Source: an uncultured Lentisphaerota bacterium
GTDB lineage: Bacteria > Verrucomicrobiota > Lentisphaeria > Victivallales > GWF2-50-93
Assembly (NCBI GenBank): GCA_903872565.1
Contig: CAIQLG010000189.1
Location: forward strand, 1 to 62,603
DNA: 62,603 nucleotides
Direction of reading: 5' to 3'
In this document: positions 9,701-17,770 of the stretch, one piece after another
Numbering within the stretch: position 1 is the stretch's first letter
Layout: each line of letters starts with the position of its first letter
Made by a program: the position numbers and the translations under genes
Notes under the pieces: generated by a model
What the model saw: the letters and a program-made list of their open reading frames with translations, nothing else
What the model was told of the DNA's origin: nothing
The model's database searches: none

Positions 9701-10673
9701 CGGGATATGAAAGACGTTTTTCTTTCCAGTCTCGGCATATCTCCTGAATCTGCTTAATCTTGTCTTCATCAGGCTTTACCGTCATGTATTGGTTGTTAAA
9801 TGGCCAATCTAACGCATTTGGATTGCGTTCTTTAATGAACTTTATAAACTTTTCTAAAGCTTTATGATGATCATGTTTTCCAATCCCATCACATTTAGAC
9901 ATGTCAACGATGATGATATCACGTTGCTCTAAAAGTTGCTTTTTAGCGCTTGATAAATCAAAGACTCCGACAAGATAGATTTTTTGGGATTTATGCTGAC
10001 CAAGGTTGTCTCGAATCCAGCCAATCCACTGAAGAAAATTGGGATCATCGCCAGAAAAACCTATAAGACAAAATGTGTTTTCCAAAAGTGATTGCTGGAC
10101 TGTATTGACAAACGGCGCATAGTCTATGGGATAGCGGCGGTAGTCTTCTTCAGTAATGATAAACGGACGCTCCGAAGGAAAACTCCCGTGAAGCTTTACA
10201 ATCCTAGGTTTGGTGGAATACGGAATGTCCTTTTTGTTTACAACTGTGTCATATCTTCTTCTCACAACAGTTGAACTTGCACGCTCAAGAAGAGTATCAT
10301 AGTTTGTTGTGAATACATCAACCCAAGGCAGATCAAGAATATCAATATGCAACTTGCTTGGGGCATACTGTAAGTCGGGAATGTTCGATCGTATCAAATC
10401 TTCCAGTGCAGGCCGTCCAATTATTGCTTCGACTTCTTCTGCCAGTTTAAGCACATTGAGATATTTTTGCTTACCTGGCGTTGGCTTGTATCCATATGCT
10501 TTCTCGTAGAACATGTCACCTAATTGTGACCAATCAGGAAAGGCATCGCCTGCATTTTTGCTAAAGCCGGATCCAATCATAACAGTAGCATGTCCTGACC
10601 AAAGACGTTCGGCAATCTGTTCAAGATGTGGTAAGATGCATTCGTGAACACCCAAGTCTTTCTTATTACTCAT
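6735..10673 (-). CDS. SIR2-domain (NADase-like) defence protein
   Basis: A 1312-residue protein with an N-terminal SIR2-like domain and a long helical-repeat C-terminus. The SIR2 motifs are clear: GSGFSKN (34-40) for NAD binding, TTNYD (122-126), KLHGSF (160-165) with the candidate catalytic His162, and GFSGDDPNF (205-213). SIR2-domain defence proteins (ThsA, DSR, SIR2-HerA, SIR2-pAgo) hydrolyse NAD+ once infection is sensed. The C-terminal ~1000 residues have Trp/Leu-rich helices like TPR or HEAT solenoids and could be the sensor. It overlaps the methylase gene by four bases, so it is produced together with the restriction-like components. NADase activity is inferred from the intact motifs; deacetylase activity is less likely in this context. 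Confidence 0.87.
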   Translation of the reverse strand: MSNKKDLGVHECILPHLEQIAERLWSGHATVMIGSGFSKNAGDAFPDWSQLGDMFYEKAYGYKPTPGKQKYLNVLKLAEEVEAIIGRPALEDLIRSNIPDLQYAPSKLHIDILDLPWVDVFTTNYDTLLERASSTVVRRRYDTVVNKKDIPYSTKPRIVKLHGSFPSERPFIITEEDYRRYPIDYAPFVNTVQQSLLENTFCLIGFSGDDPNFLQWIGWIRDNLGQHKSQKIYLVGVFDLSSAKKQLLEQRDIIIVDMSKCDGIGKHDHHKALEKFIKFIKERNPNALDWPFNNQYMTVKPDEDKIKQIQEICRDWKEKRLSYPGWLILPEGNRETLWVYTRIWVNYLSPDNNLPIGLDIKYAFELNWRLERCLLPVFTNLSKLFNHILSKYWPFHESDSRQHEICFADNKYKDLDWDEIRDMWLSLALSMLRFCREEGMQEERRDWDTRLNTLSKYLLPDQIAYLRYECVLVHLFMLDLPKVKENISNWIIDDSLPYWMAKRAALLAEIGQIEEAETILERTLAKIRIIGNLTPPSPNYSSVSEEVYAMLLFKYVHDAAQMFKINKSADIDEVSLIRSQVEHDWKLLKTNSYLDEQFKISSSKDNNIHIPFEISTPNNFVSDWDALYQGRDNERKKEWNARLNEIRNDKQKQLRQTFNERWNELKQYKCDPWNELDLFERSLDKEPVEIKRISESRGFDIGKTTRTHHLDPVDEDSLNAFTFFRFCEESGIPFRIGIYNLGKKSAELALPRVFKYSPCWAWATLARLGDSKAVGKIFSRESVYKFKKSGIDELIKRYLDALKNIRNDILTGNEIHGDVLAIRFAQVLPEAMSRLCCKCSFESKLLVLDFLSELYSSNGKNKYREIGHLIQRLIASFSASEQFTIIPKLISIKYPTDLNPLTIQEFLNPFRLLGIDENSPCANEKPAIPKKRVSELLVQSASGDENERRWATFTLVKLYKLNLLDEEQLNLLGESLWSKCDNCGLPSSTDFYRFGFLSFPHPSIIDPIPIFKKYVKDTPFPIQKHHKEQGVSLTGGNIALLHDIIGANESGIWNSDDIIEFLNRLVEWWDADKERLKKEEKETPFGSIYDEFMARLSSISELIAEVIGPRSMPTIPDKSKSDIARLLSEMSEHDIPTLQAESACLHIFPESKDGLFDRISNTLLSNSKAKIDDALKALASIILKNINIINISQALSLLANYVLWRRTPSLPRAIYIVARILNSKPAIFESHFEADVLKAIQILAAETDYSNEETELSFDEKLEIRKAAATLAYRLNVFYTDKKIAIPKPVEEWYRICHSDNEFAEIKNEWIS

Positions 10674-13600
10674 AATTCGCCTTTAAATAATTTAAGGTTT
10701 TCGTCAAGGTTAAGCGTTTCTTGTATATTGTCTGATGTTGGTGCACTTTTTTTCATTTTTGATTTTGCTGTGGGCTTTTTGCTGTGGAGTCCCTGGGCGA
10801 CTTCTTCGGCGTGGATTTTGTGGTTCAGGAGGAGGAGGCGTTTCAGGACTTCCTTTCGAGCTTCAGGATGGATGGTGTAGCGGACACGGTCGCTCTCTGG
10901 GAGGTATTCAACCTCGTAGAAGTCGTGGCGGAGGGCGATGGCCGGACCTGCTTCACTTGGCTGATGCCAGCCGTAAGCTTCGAGGACTGCTTCATCCATC
11001 TGCTTGTGGAGTTCACGAAGCTTGAGGATGTCTGCCACTGCGTCATTGAAAGGACAGGTTCCGCTTGTCTTGTTCAGGTGGTTCCAGAGGTTGTAGTTCT
11101 CCTTGCCGTATTTCTTCTGGAATTCATTTGGTGTGAGATTCGCGAGGTTCGCAAGTTCGTCGTCTGTGAATTTGCGGAGTTCGCGGTTGTGGAACTGATT
11201 ATAGGTCTTCGTCAAACCCAGTTGAATCTTCTGCATCAGCTGATGCCGGGATTCGTGGTATTTCTCGCCTATCTTTTCAAACTTTGACTCAGATTCTATA
11301 GAAATAGATTTGGGAAATGGGAAGGTTTCAAAAACATCTGACGGCGTATACCTGATATCAGACTTTAATGCTGATGCATATTTATAAACCCATTCTTTGT
11401 GAATTGTATTTTGTAAAATTGAAAGGTGAAAATTATCATCGTAGGCTAATACGATGCACATCATAGAGATAACCTGATTGCTTGGAACAAATACAAACGC
11501 AACAGTTTTGCTGACTTGCGCGATAACTAATACTCTACCCAAATGCCCGATTGTGCTATAGAGTTCTCCGCGCATTCTCAAGAACCGCCACCAAAACTCT
11601 TTCCCCCCTTTGTCGTTTTGTTCCATTCTCTCTGGTTTTACAAGTCTTTCGACAATTTCAAAACACTCTGGATAATATTTTCGGCAATAGTCTTCGTCCC
11701 AGTCAAAGAAGTTTATGACCCATCTTGAAGGGGATTGTTCGATGTTGTTATTCAAATCATCTCCATTTAGATATGGAAATAGAACATCTTTGTTTTTATG
11801 GTTTTTATTGATCAGTTCTTGAGCGTTATCAGGCGTTAAAATAAAACCTGACCCAAGGACAATAGAACCTTGGAAGCTTTTATTTTCGTTTTGCTTGAGC
11901 TTGTATGGGTCTCCAAGGCATTCCGCATCATCAAGATAAGCGGTGATTTGGTTCACCTTCTTATTGTCAAGGATAAATTTTTCAGTCCATTTGCCTTTAT
12001 GGATTGCAATTAAGGATACGACCACCGCAGCTAAGCCGGGCCATTTCATAGAACGAATTGCAAAGTTAATAGTTCCGCCTTTTTCATTTATAACGGCCAA
12101 CCCCCCGCTTCGAGCATCGCCTTGAGCTATTGTGTTTGTGGAAATAAGTGCTTGAAATCCCTTGTCTTTAATGATCGTGAATATTCTTCTAAAGAAATAT
12201 GTAACTAAATCCACACTCCCAATTGGGGAATATTGAAACTGAATATATTCACAAAAATTATTTCCATAGGTTCCGCTGAGTTTTTGCCCTCCAAGAAATG
12301 GTGGATTACCGAGTATACAGTCGAATCCGCCTTTGTTCATTATTTCGGGAAATTCGAGGAACCAGTGGAAGAACCGTTTATCAATGGCGGTCGCCATAGC
12401 TTTCGCGACGGACTGTCCCTGTAGAGCCTTTTCTCCACGAAGGAACTGCCAATATTCCTGTTCCGTAATAATCTTATGGTTATTATCCTCGGTTTTCGGG
12501 ATAAAGAACTGTGCAACTTGGATATCGGCACAGATGCGGATATCCCTGAGTTCATGGCTGTCCTGAAGGTTTTTATATGCTTTCTGTTTTGCAGATATTT
12601 CCTCGGGAGTATGTTCCGGCATCTTGACGACTTCATCGAGCTTTGCAATGACGGCATTGAGATCTTTCCCGACCGATTGTTCGAAATTGAAGGCCATCTG
12701 GCCGCGGGTCTTGACCTCCTGCTTGTTCCGATTCCGTAGAGATGTGGCAATTTCCTTGTCGTCGCCAGGCAGAGTTGAAAACGCCTCTGTTGGGATTCCG
12801 CACTCAAGCTCCTCCTTGTGGGACAGACCGACGATAGCGTTTCCACATTTGATATGGTAGTCGAGAAAGTTGAGTGGTTCGCCTGGATTATGGGCTTCGA
12901 GCCAGAGTGCAACCTTGCAGAGTTCGACGGCAAGAGGATTGATATCAACTCCGTAGATGCAGTTGCGGATAGTATCACGGACTGCTACGCGGAAGGCGGA
13001 CGGACTGGGCTGATCTTCGCCGGTGCGTACTACTGCCAACTCGGTTGCAATGCGCCGTGCGGCGTTGAGCAAGATATGGCCGGAACCGCAGGCGACATCG
13101 CAGACACGGATTGAGAGGAGTGCCTTCTCTTTTTCCTTTTCCTTGAGCTTTTCCTCGATGATGTAGTCAAGGGAATGCTTAATTAGGGGCTGAACAAGTT
13201 CATCCGGTGTGTAGTGGGAACCGGTGGCCGAGCGTTCATCCCCGGTAACGAACGAGAAGTCAAGACGGCCGTTGATGTCGCTGATTTGAGGATTGTATTC
13301 GAGGAGTCCTTCATAAACTGATCCGAATTCCTCCACATTAAGGGCTCCGTAATTAACTCGGATGCGCTGATGTGTGTCTGGATTCTCGAAGGTGGAAAGA
13401 CTGTTCAGACAGGCAAGAAGAGTCTGATTGTCGAGAGAAGCGTTTCCAAGACTGCCGATTGCATCGGAACTGAAAAGGTCACCTGCCAGAGGGGATACAC
13501 CAAGCTTTGAACCCAAGCCGCCAGCTTCGAATAGAACAAGAGTTGACTTGAGGCTTGCCCAGGCATCCTGATGGCGCTTGTCGGCCAGATGCCTGCGTTC

Positions 13601-14584
13601 CGCCAGTTTGCGCAAGCGGAGGACACTGTAATATTTATAGTAGATCTCTCTCTTGCTGCGAGGGGTACCTTTCGGGAATATCAGGTCCCGCTCCTCTATG
13701 ACCATCAGGAACAGGAGCCTGTATATCAGACGTAAGTGCCACAGGTAGAAGTCCTTTGGGAGAATGGATCCGGATGTTATGGAATCCCTAAGCTGTTGAT
13801 TGTCGGGATGGTTTAGGAATCCATTCGAGAGGGAAAGTATGGCGTTTTTGACGGCTTTGCTAAGTCCGTCGCGTATTCTGGTTCCGGATTCGAGTGAATC
13901 CTGGTGATAGTGTTCAATGATGCTTTCTGCCGCAGAATCCAGCCTGGCAGGTGTCCGGGTGGCGTGGAGGAGGCGATAGAGGACGGCAAAATCCGCATAT
14001 AAGTTTTCTTGGAAAATCCGTTCGAGATCAAATTCGAGGAAGGATAGTTTTACCAAACGGCTGCTGTCGCGAAGTAGCCTAATCTGTTGGCCGTTGGTGA
14101 CGATGCCGTAAAGGTGCTCGGTGAGATTCAGGTATTCCTGCATGAGGGCGTGCGGTGACATACGAGGACCGCTGTCCTCTCGCTTCTTGTCAAGGCTGTC
14201 GCGGTATCCCATTATATGGACTGGAAATCCATCACGTGCCGTGATGCGATGGCTGATTGGATAATTCTTCTCGTTGACTATCTCTCCGCGCTCTGCCCTT
14301 TCAATCTGATATCCAAGCATTGTCAGTAATGGGACAACCCAGAGGCTGCGTGTTTCAGAAGTGGCAGAAGAGCTTTCTTTGAGGGTTGAAAGTTTCCGGT
14401 TGAATATCCGCCACTGGTCCTGGGCGTCGGCCCATGCCCGAGCGATCTCGTCCTTGACCTTTGTGTCACCGGGCAGGCCGAAGTCTGCGGGTTTCTGTCC
14501 CCGTATTTCGGATGTTTCCAGCTTCTCGATTATGTCGGCGGCTATGATGTTGCCTTCTATACGCATGGAGGGGAAGTTGTTCAT
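10670..14584 (-). CDS. Adenine-specific DNA methyltransferase (Eco57I/PglX-like)
   Basis: A 1304-residue N6-adenine methyltransferase. Motif I, DVACGSGH, lies near residue 496 (S-adenosylmethionine binding) and the catalytic NPPF motif near residue 758, in the order of gamma-class N-6 methylases such as Eco57I, PglX and the DISARM DrmMI. The first ~450 residues contain a region like those ahead of the methylase in type IIG/ISP proteins, but I see no convincing intact PD-(D/E)XK triad. The C-terminal part probably holds target recognition. GGAGG lies eight bases before the ATG. It probably marks host DNA, and in BREX/DISARM-like systems the methylase is also part of discrimination. The recognition sequence cannot be predicted. 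Confidence 0.9.
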   Translation of the reverse strand: MNNFPSMRIEGNIIAADIIEKLETSEIRGQKPADFGLPGDTKVKDEIARAWADAQDQWRIFNRKLSTLKESSSATSETRSLWVVPLLTMLGYQIERAERGEIVNEKNYPISHRITARDGFPVHIMGYRDSLDKKREDSGPRMSPHALMQEYLNLTEHLYGIVTNGQQIRLLRDSSRLVKLSFLEFDLERIFQENLYADFAVLYRLLHATRTPARLDSAAESIIEHYHQDSLESGTRIRDGLSKAVKNAILSLSNGFLNHPDNQQLRDSITSGSILPKDFYLWHLRLIYRLLFLMVIEERDLIFPKGTPRSKREIYYKYYSVLRLRKLAERRHLADKRHQDAWASLKSTLVLFEAGGLGSKLGVSPLAGDLFSSDAIGSLGNASLDNQTLLACLNSLSTFENPDTHQRIRVNYGALNVEEFGSVYEGLLEYNPQISDINGRLDFSFVTGDERSATGSHYTPDELVQPLIKHSLDYIIEEKLKEKEKEKALLSIRVCDVACGSGHILLNAARRIATELAVVRTGEDQPSPSAFRVAVRDTIRNCIYGVDINPLAVELCKVALWLEAHNPGEPLNFLDYHIKCGNAIVGLSHKEELECGIPTEAFSTLPGDDKEIATSLRNRNKQEVKTRGQMAFNFEQSVGKDLNAVIAKLDEVVKMPEHTPEEISAKQKAYKNLQDSHELRDIRICADIQVAQFFIPKTEDNNHKIITEQEYWQFLRGEKALQGQSVAKAMATAIDKRFFHWFLEFPEIMNKGGFDCILGNPPFLGGQKLSGTYGNNFCEYIQFQYSPIGSVDLVTYFFRRIFTIIKDKGFQALISTNTIAQGDARSGGLAVINEKGGTINFAIRSMKWPGLAAVVVSLIAIHKGKWTEKFILDNKKVNQITAYLDDAECLGDPYKLKQNENKSFQGSIVLGSGFILTPDNAQELINKNHKNKDVLFPYLNGDDLNNNIEQSPSRWVINFFDWDEDYCRKYYPECFEIVERLVKPERMEQNDKGGKEFWWRFLRMRGELYSTIGHLGRVLVIAQVSKTVAFVFVPSNQVISMMCIVLAYDDNFHLSILQNTIHKEWVYKYASALKSDIRYTPSDVFETFPFPKSISIESESKFEKIGEKYHESRHQLMQKIQLGLTKTYNQFHNRELRKFTDDELANLANLTPNEFQKKYGKENYNLWNHLNKTSGTCPFNDAVADILKLRELHKQMDEAVLEAYGWHQPSEAGPAIALRHDFYEVEYLPESDRVRYTIHPEARKEVLKRLLLLNHKIHAEEVAQGLHSKKPTAKSKMKKSAPTSDNIQETLNLDENLKLFKGEL

Positions 14585-14640
14585 CTTTTAGCCTCCGTGA
14601 TATTGATAAAGAAAATTTGTGGTATTCTTTGGCGTTTCAT
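14581..14640 (-). CDS. Possible 19-residue coupling ORF before the methylase
   Basis: The 57-base gap between the sacsin-like gene and the methylase is filled by an ATG-initiated frame of 19 codons. Its TGA stop overlaps the methylase ATG (ATGA), and the methylase's GGAGG lies inside it. Every long junction here except the one at 6649-6734 also overlaps, so this short frame may keep ribosomes running into the methylase gene. The peptide itself is probably not functional. Confidence 0.3.
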   Translation of the reverse strand: MKRQRIPQIFFINITEAKR

Positions 14641-14641
14641 G

Positions 14642-17600
14642 CTATTCCTCGTACTCCTCTTCCAAGTCACCGACTTGCTTGTCGGCCGTTTCATTGTCGG
14701 GCATGATGGAATCCGCCTCGATTACTTTTTTAAGGTCTTCCCTATGCTTGGTGGTAAAGTATATTTTTTCGTCCTTGCCTGCCAAGACGATTTCAAGATG
14801 CTTATCGTCAAGAGATAGAAATAGCTCTTTAATCATGTCTTTTGTATCGTTCACGTGTTTGAACATTGCGGCGCATAGGGGGCATAGAGCGATGTAATTC
14901 TGTCTGTGCCTGTTCTTGAGCTCGGGAAGAAATTCGACAGCCTCGAAATAGTATGATCCGTCTTTGAGTTTGAAAGGGAGCTCCTCTTGGCATATCTGGC
15001 AAATCATGATGCCATCTGGGTTGGTGTATTGGCTTTTCAATTCTGGGATTGCCGACTTTTTAATTTCATCCCTATATTTTGAAACAGAGCGAACTCTTTC
15101 CTCGGTGGTGCGGTCGGGGGCGTTCAAGGCTTCCGAAAGTATTTTCATGGATCTGCGCTCAGGATTTGCAGATTCGTCCTCGGGCAGTTCTACTGGAGGT
15201 CTGTTTATCTCATCAAAAATGGACTTTATCTTTTCTATTGGGTGCGATTTAAGCAGTTCCTTGAAAAGCTCCACCGTTTCCACATCATCTGTTCCGAGCA
15301 AGTCCTTAATGACAAGTTTTCTTTTCTGATACTCTTCAGATTTCTTCCTGGCATTATCTCCAAACCCAACGGCCTTTAGCCATTGCTGTCCGGAATCGTA
15401 TGGGAATCCGGGGGGCAATAATTCCTGGATGGCATCAGCGGGACTTACAAATGAACCGTCTTTCTGGGGTATCCATTTAGCTTTTTTGAGGGTTATGATC
15501 AAGCTTGAATCATTCTCTACTATAGGGTATGATTTGTTTGGTCTAAATTTTGCATTGAGTATCCTTGGTTCAGACCCTGACATTCTTTTCCAAATAAGTT
15601 TTGATAGAGGCAGAGTTGAATGTATTAATAATGTTTTTAGTTCTGGGATGTCCCAATCTTCAGCGATTTTAGAATTTGTCCATCTTTTCCAGTAATCTGT
15701 TGGTTTCCATTTCAAGATGTGATGATTTATGTGTTGCTTCTTTAGAGGCAATTTATCTATAACTTCTACTTTTTTCGCAAAGTCGAGTAGTCCGGGAATG
15801 GGCTTGTCATCCTTGAAATATTTTTCTGACAAGGGCATGCAGTCTGTTTTATCTCTAAGAGCTTTGTAATATGCGGAAAGTCCAGTATCACAGAAAGGTT
15901 TGTCAAGATAGATTTTGCTAGGTGGCTGGAGTCTGCCATTTTCGCCGACCAGGATATTGTATTCTGAAAAAAACTCCTTGTGTGTATACGGTGGTTTTTC
16001 TGAGAATGTCTTAAAAAGTTTCAAATCTCGGAAGTGCTCGTTCCAATTTGAGATCTCGTGTTCTTCTGAATAGCGTTGTTCCAAAATAGCTTTAATGCGT
16101 TCTTGTTCTCCGACTTCCTTGACGCCAACACGTTCTAGGAATCTTTTTGCATCGTCCTTTTCTTTTTTATTCTTGCCGGATGTGTAAATTTCTTTCGCGA
16201 CAATGTCAAAGTCGCCATCACTCCCATCTTCAGAAGGGAAATAGCAATTAGATCCGGCAGTATATTTACCGTTCTTGAGACGTACTATTTGAGAATCGCG
16301 TAGACATTCCAATCGGTCATCGTCGGCATTTTCAATTAAGAATGCGTATAACTGTTGGAGCCATTCATTTTTTTTGTCACTAAGCCAACTCTTCACCTTC
16401 TCTTTGATGAACTGATTGCAAAATAGTATAGCGAATTCATCTTCTTCTATCTCCAAGATATCAAGGCTTTTCAGGAATCGGTCGGCATCGGAGTTTCTTT
16501 GTGGTGCGGATTCAACCCAGTCAGTTTCTTTTCTAAAAATGGAATCAATAGAGTAAAGTGCTTCCAAATCTTTCTTTGTGAGCAACGCCTTCAATGAGGC
16601 TTTGGCTTCGCATAGGATTTCAGCAGGCGCATGAGTTTGTCCTTTACCTTTATAAGTAGGAGTTAACGCCTGCTTATTCATCTCTTCGAGTATTGCATTC
16701 CGAATCGGTTTGTATCTTTCGTGTATCGTATCAGAATTATTAGGAAGAACCCCGATAAACTCGGTGTTCAGCAATCCGAGCTCTTTAATTTTGTGGAGGG
16801 AAGATGCCGCCAGTTCTGATATTTGCTTGAATAGAGGGGCATTGGTCGGAGTATCTTTTACGCTTGCCCTACTCAGCTCAGGAACAAAGGGCGCGTGGAT
16901 ATGGAAACGGAGTCCGGATGATTCCTTTTCTGCCGGGAAATAGACGGCTACTTTTCCAGGGAGAGCCGGGACAATTTTTCTTTTTTTCTTTGATGTTTTA
17001 TTGCTGTTTGGCTGTTCTTCATCCGAGAGTTCAAGATCGAACGCTATTGAAACATGCTGTTTCGGCAGTTCCGAAACTGCTTGAGAGAAGCGGAGATAGT
17101 GGAAGCTTTTGGTTTGAGTTCCTTGTTCATGCTTTAAAATTTCGATGTGATGTTCCTCGTGCGATATTCGTATTATGTCGCCGACGATTTCTCCATTGAT
17201 GTCCCAATGGACTGCTTCAATATTTTTGAGGAAAAGGAGAGTGGTTTCCGCAAGGTCTTCAAGTCCAGACTTTATTTCAGCATAAGCGTCAGTTTTTTGC
17301 TTTTTAGGGCTGTTGAATGGGAATTCAAATCGGGTTTTGTTGCAAATATCATCTTTCGGCTCTATTTGAGACGGCAGAACCATGTTTGACAACTTGAAAG
17401 AGAATGTGGAGCACCATATATGAGGGTTTTCGGTGTAAGCAAATACAGACTTGAATCCGATGCCAAATCGCCCGATTTTATCCTCCTGCGCTTTTTTAGC
17501 TCCTTTGCCGATATTTGTAATGGCTTCTATATCCTGCTCTAAAAAGGGCTTTCCGTCGTGGATAAAGATCAGGCGGGCTTCCTCTAGTTTGAAACTGGCT

Positions 17601-17770
17601 TCAGTTGCACCAGCGTCTTCTGCGTTTTGAAGGAGTTCATAAATGAAATGCGCCTTGTCGGGATAGAGTTCTTCGACAATTTCTCGTATTCCGGAATAGT
17701 CATCATCGGAGAGGATATCTGCAAGTTTTTTTCTTCTGTTGTAAAGTTCTTCCAGAAAAACCATGATCAA
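14642..17770 (-). CDS. Sacsin/Hsp90-type (GHKL) ATPase with Cys-rich C-terminus
   Basis: A 1042-residue protein with an N-terminal Bergerat ATPase fold of the sacsin/Hsp90 class: LLQNAEDAG (47-54) with the Mg-binding Asn, HDGKPF (71-76), and GRFGIGFKS (100-108). The middle is long and unassigned. Near the C-terminus ICQIC, then YYFEAVEFL and LCPLC, reproduces the spacing of an HNH/McrA-type domain (C..C - EA.H - LCP.C), but the usual His is replaced by Val. It may therefore be a degenerate HNH or a structural zinc finger. Such ATPases recur in multigene prokaryotic defence operons and are thought to act as switch-like ATPases. It overlaps its upstream neighbour by four bases. Confidence 0.85.
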   Translation of the reverse strand: MIMVFLEELYNRRKKLADILSDDDYSGIREIVEELYPDKAHFIYELLQNAEDAGATEASFKLEEARLIFIHDGKPFLEQDIEAITNIGKGAKKAQEDKIGRFGIGFKSVFAYTENPHIWCSTFSFKLSNMVLPSQIEPKDDICNKTRFEFPFNSPKKQKTDAYAEIKSGLEDLAETTLLFLKNIEAVHWDINGEIVGDIIRISHEEHHIEILKHEQGTQTKSFHYLRFSQAVSELPKQHVSIAFDLELSDEEQPNSNKTSKKKRKIVPALPGKVAVYFPAEKESSGLRFHIHAPFVPELSRASVKDTPTNAPLFKQISELAASSLHKIKELGLLNTEFIGVLPNNSDTIHERYKPIRNAILEEMNKQALTPTYKGKGQTHAPAEILCEAKASLKALLTKKDLEALYSIDSIFRKETDWVESAPQRNSDADRFLKSLDILEIEEDEFAILFCNQFIKEKVKSWLSDKKNEWLQQLYAFLIENADDDRLECLRDSQIVRLKNGKYTAGSNCYFPSEDGSDGDFDIVAKEIYTSGKNKKEKDDAKRFLERVGVKEVGEQERIKAILEQRYSEEHEISNWNEHFRDLKLFKTFSEKPPYTHKEFFSEYNILVGENGRLQPPSKIYLDKPFCDTGLSAYYKALRDKTDCMPLSEKYFKDDKPIPGLLDFAKKVEVIDKLPLKKQHINHHILKWKPTDYWKRWTNSKIAEDWDIPELKTLLIHSTLPLSKLIWKRMSGSEPRILNAKFRPNKSYPIVENDSSLIITLKKAKWIPQKDGSFVSPADAIQELLPPGFPYDSGQQWLKAVGFGDNARKKSEEYQKRKLVIKDLLGTDDVETVELFKELLKSHPIEKIKSIFDEINRPPVELPEDESANPERRSMKILSEALNAPDRTTEERVRSVSKYRDEIKKSAIPELKSQYTNPDGIMICQICQEELPFKLKDGSYYFEAVEFLPELKNRHRQNYIALCPLCAAMFKHVNDTKDMIKELFLSLDDKHLEIVLAGKDEKIYFTTKHREDLKKVIEADSIMPDNETADKQVGDLEEEYEE

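Noticed and set aside
10670..14584. A BREX system, because of the PglX-like methylase
   Set aside because: No BrxC, PglZ, BrxL or Lon-like genes in the window; the neighbours are DISARM/Druantia-like.
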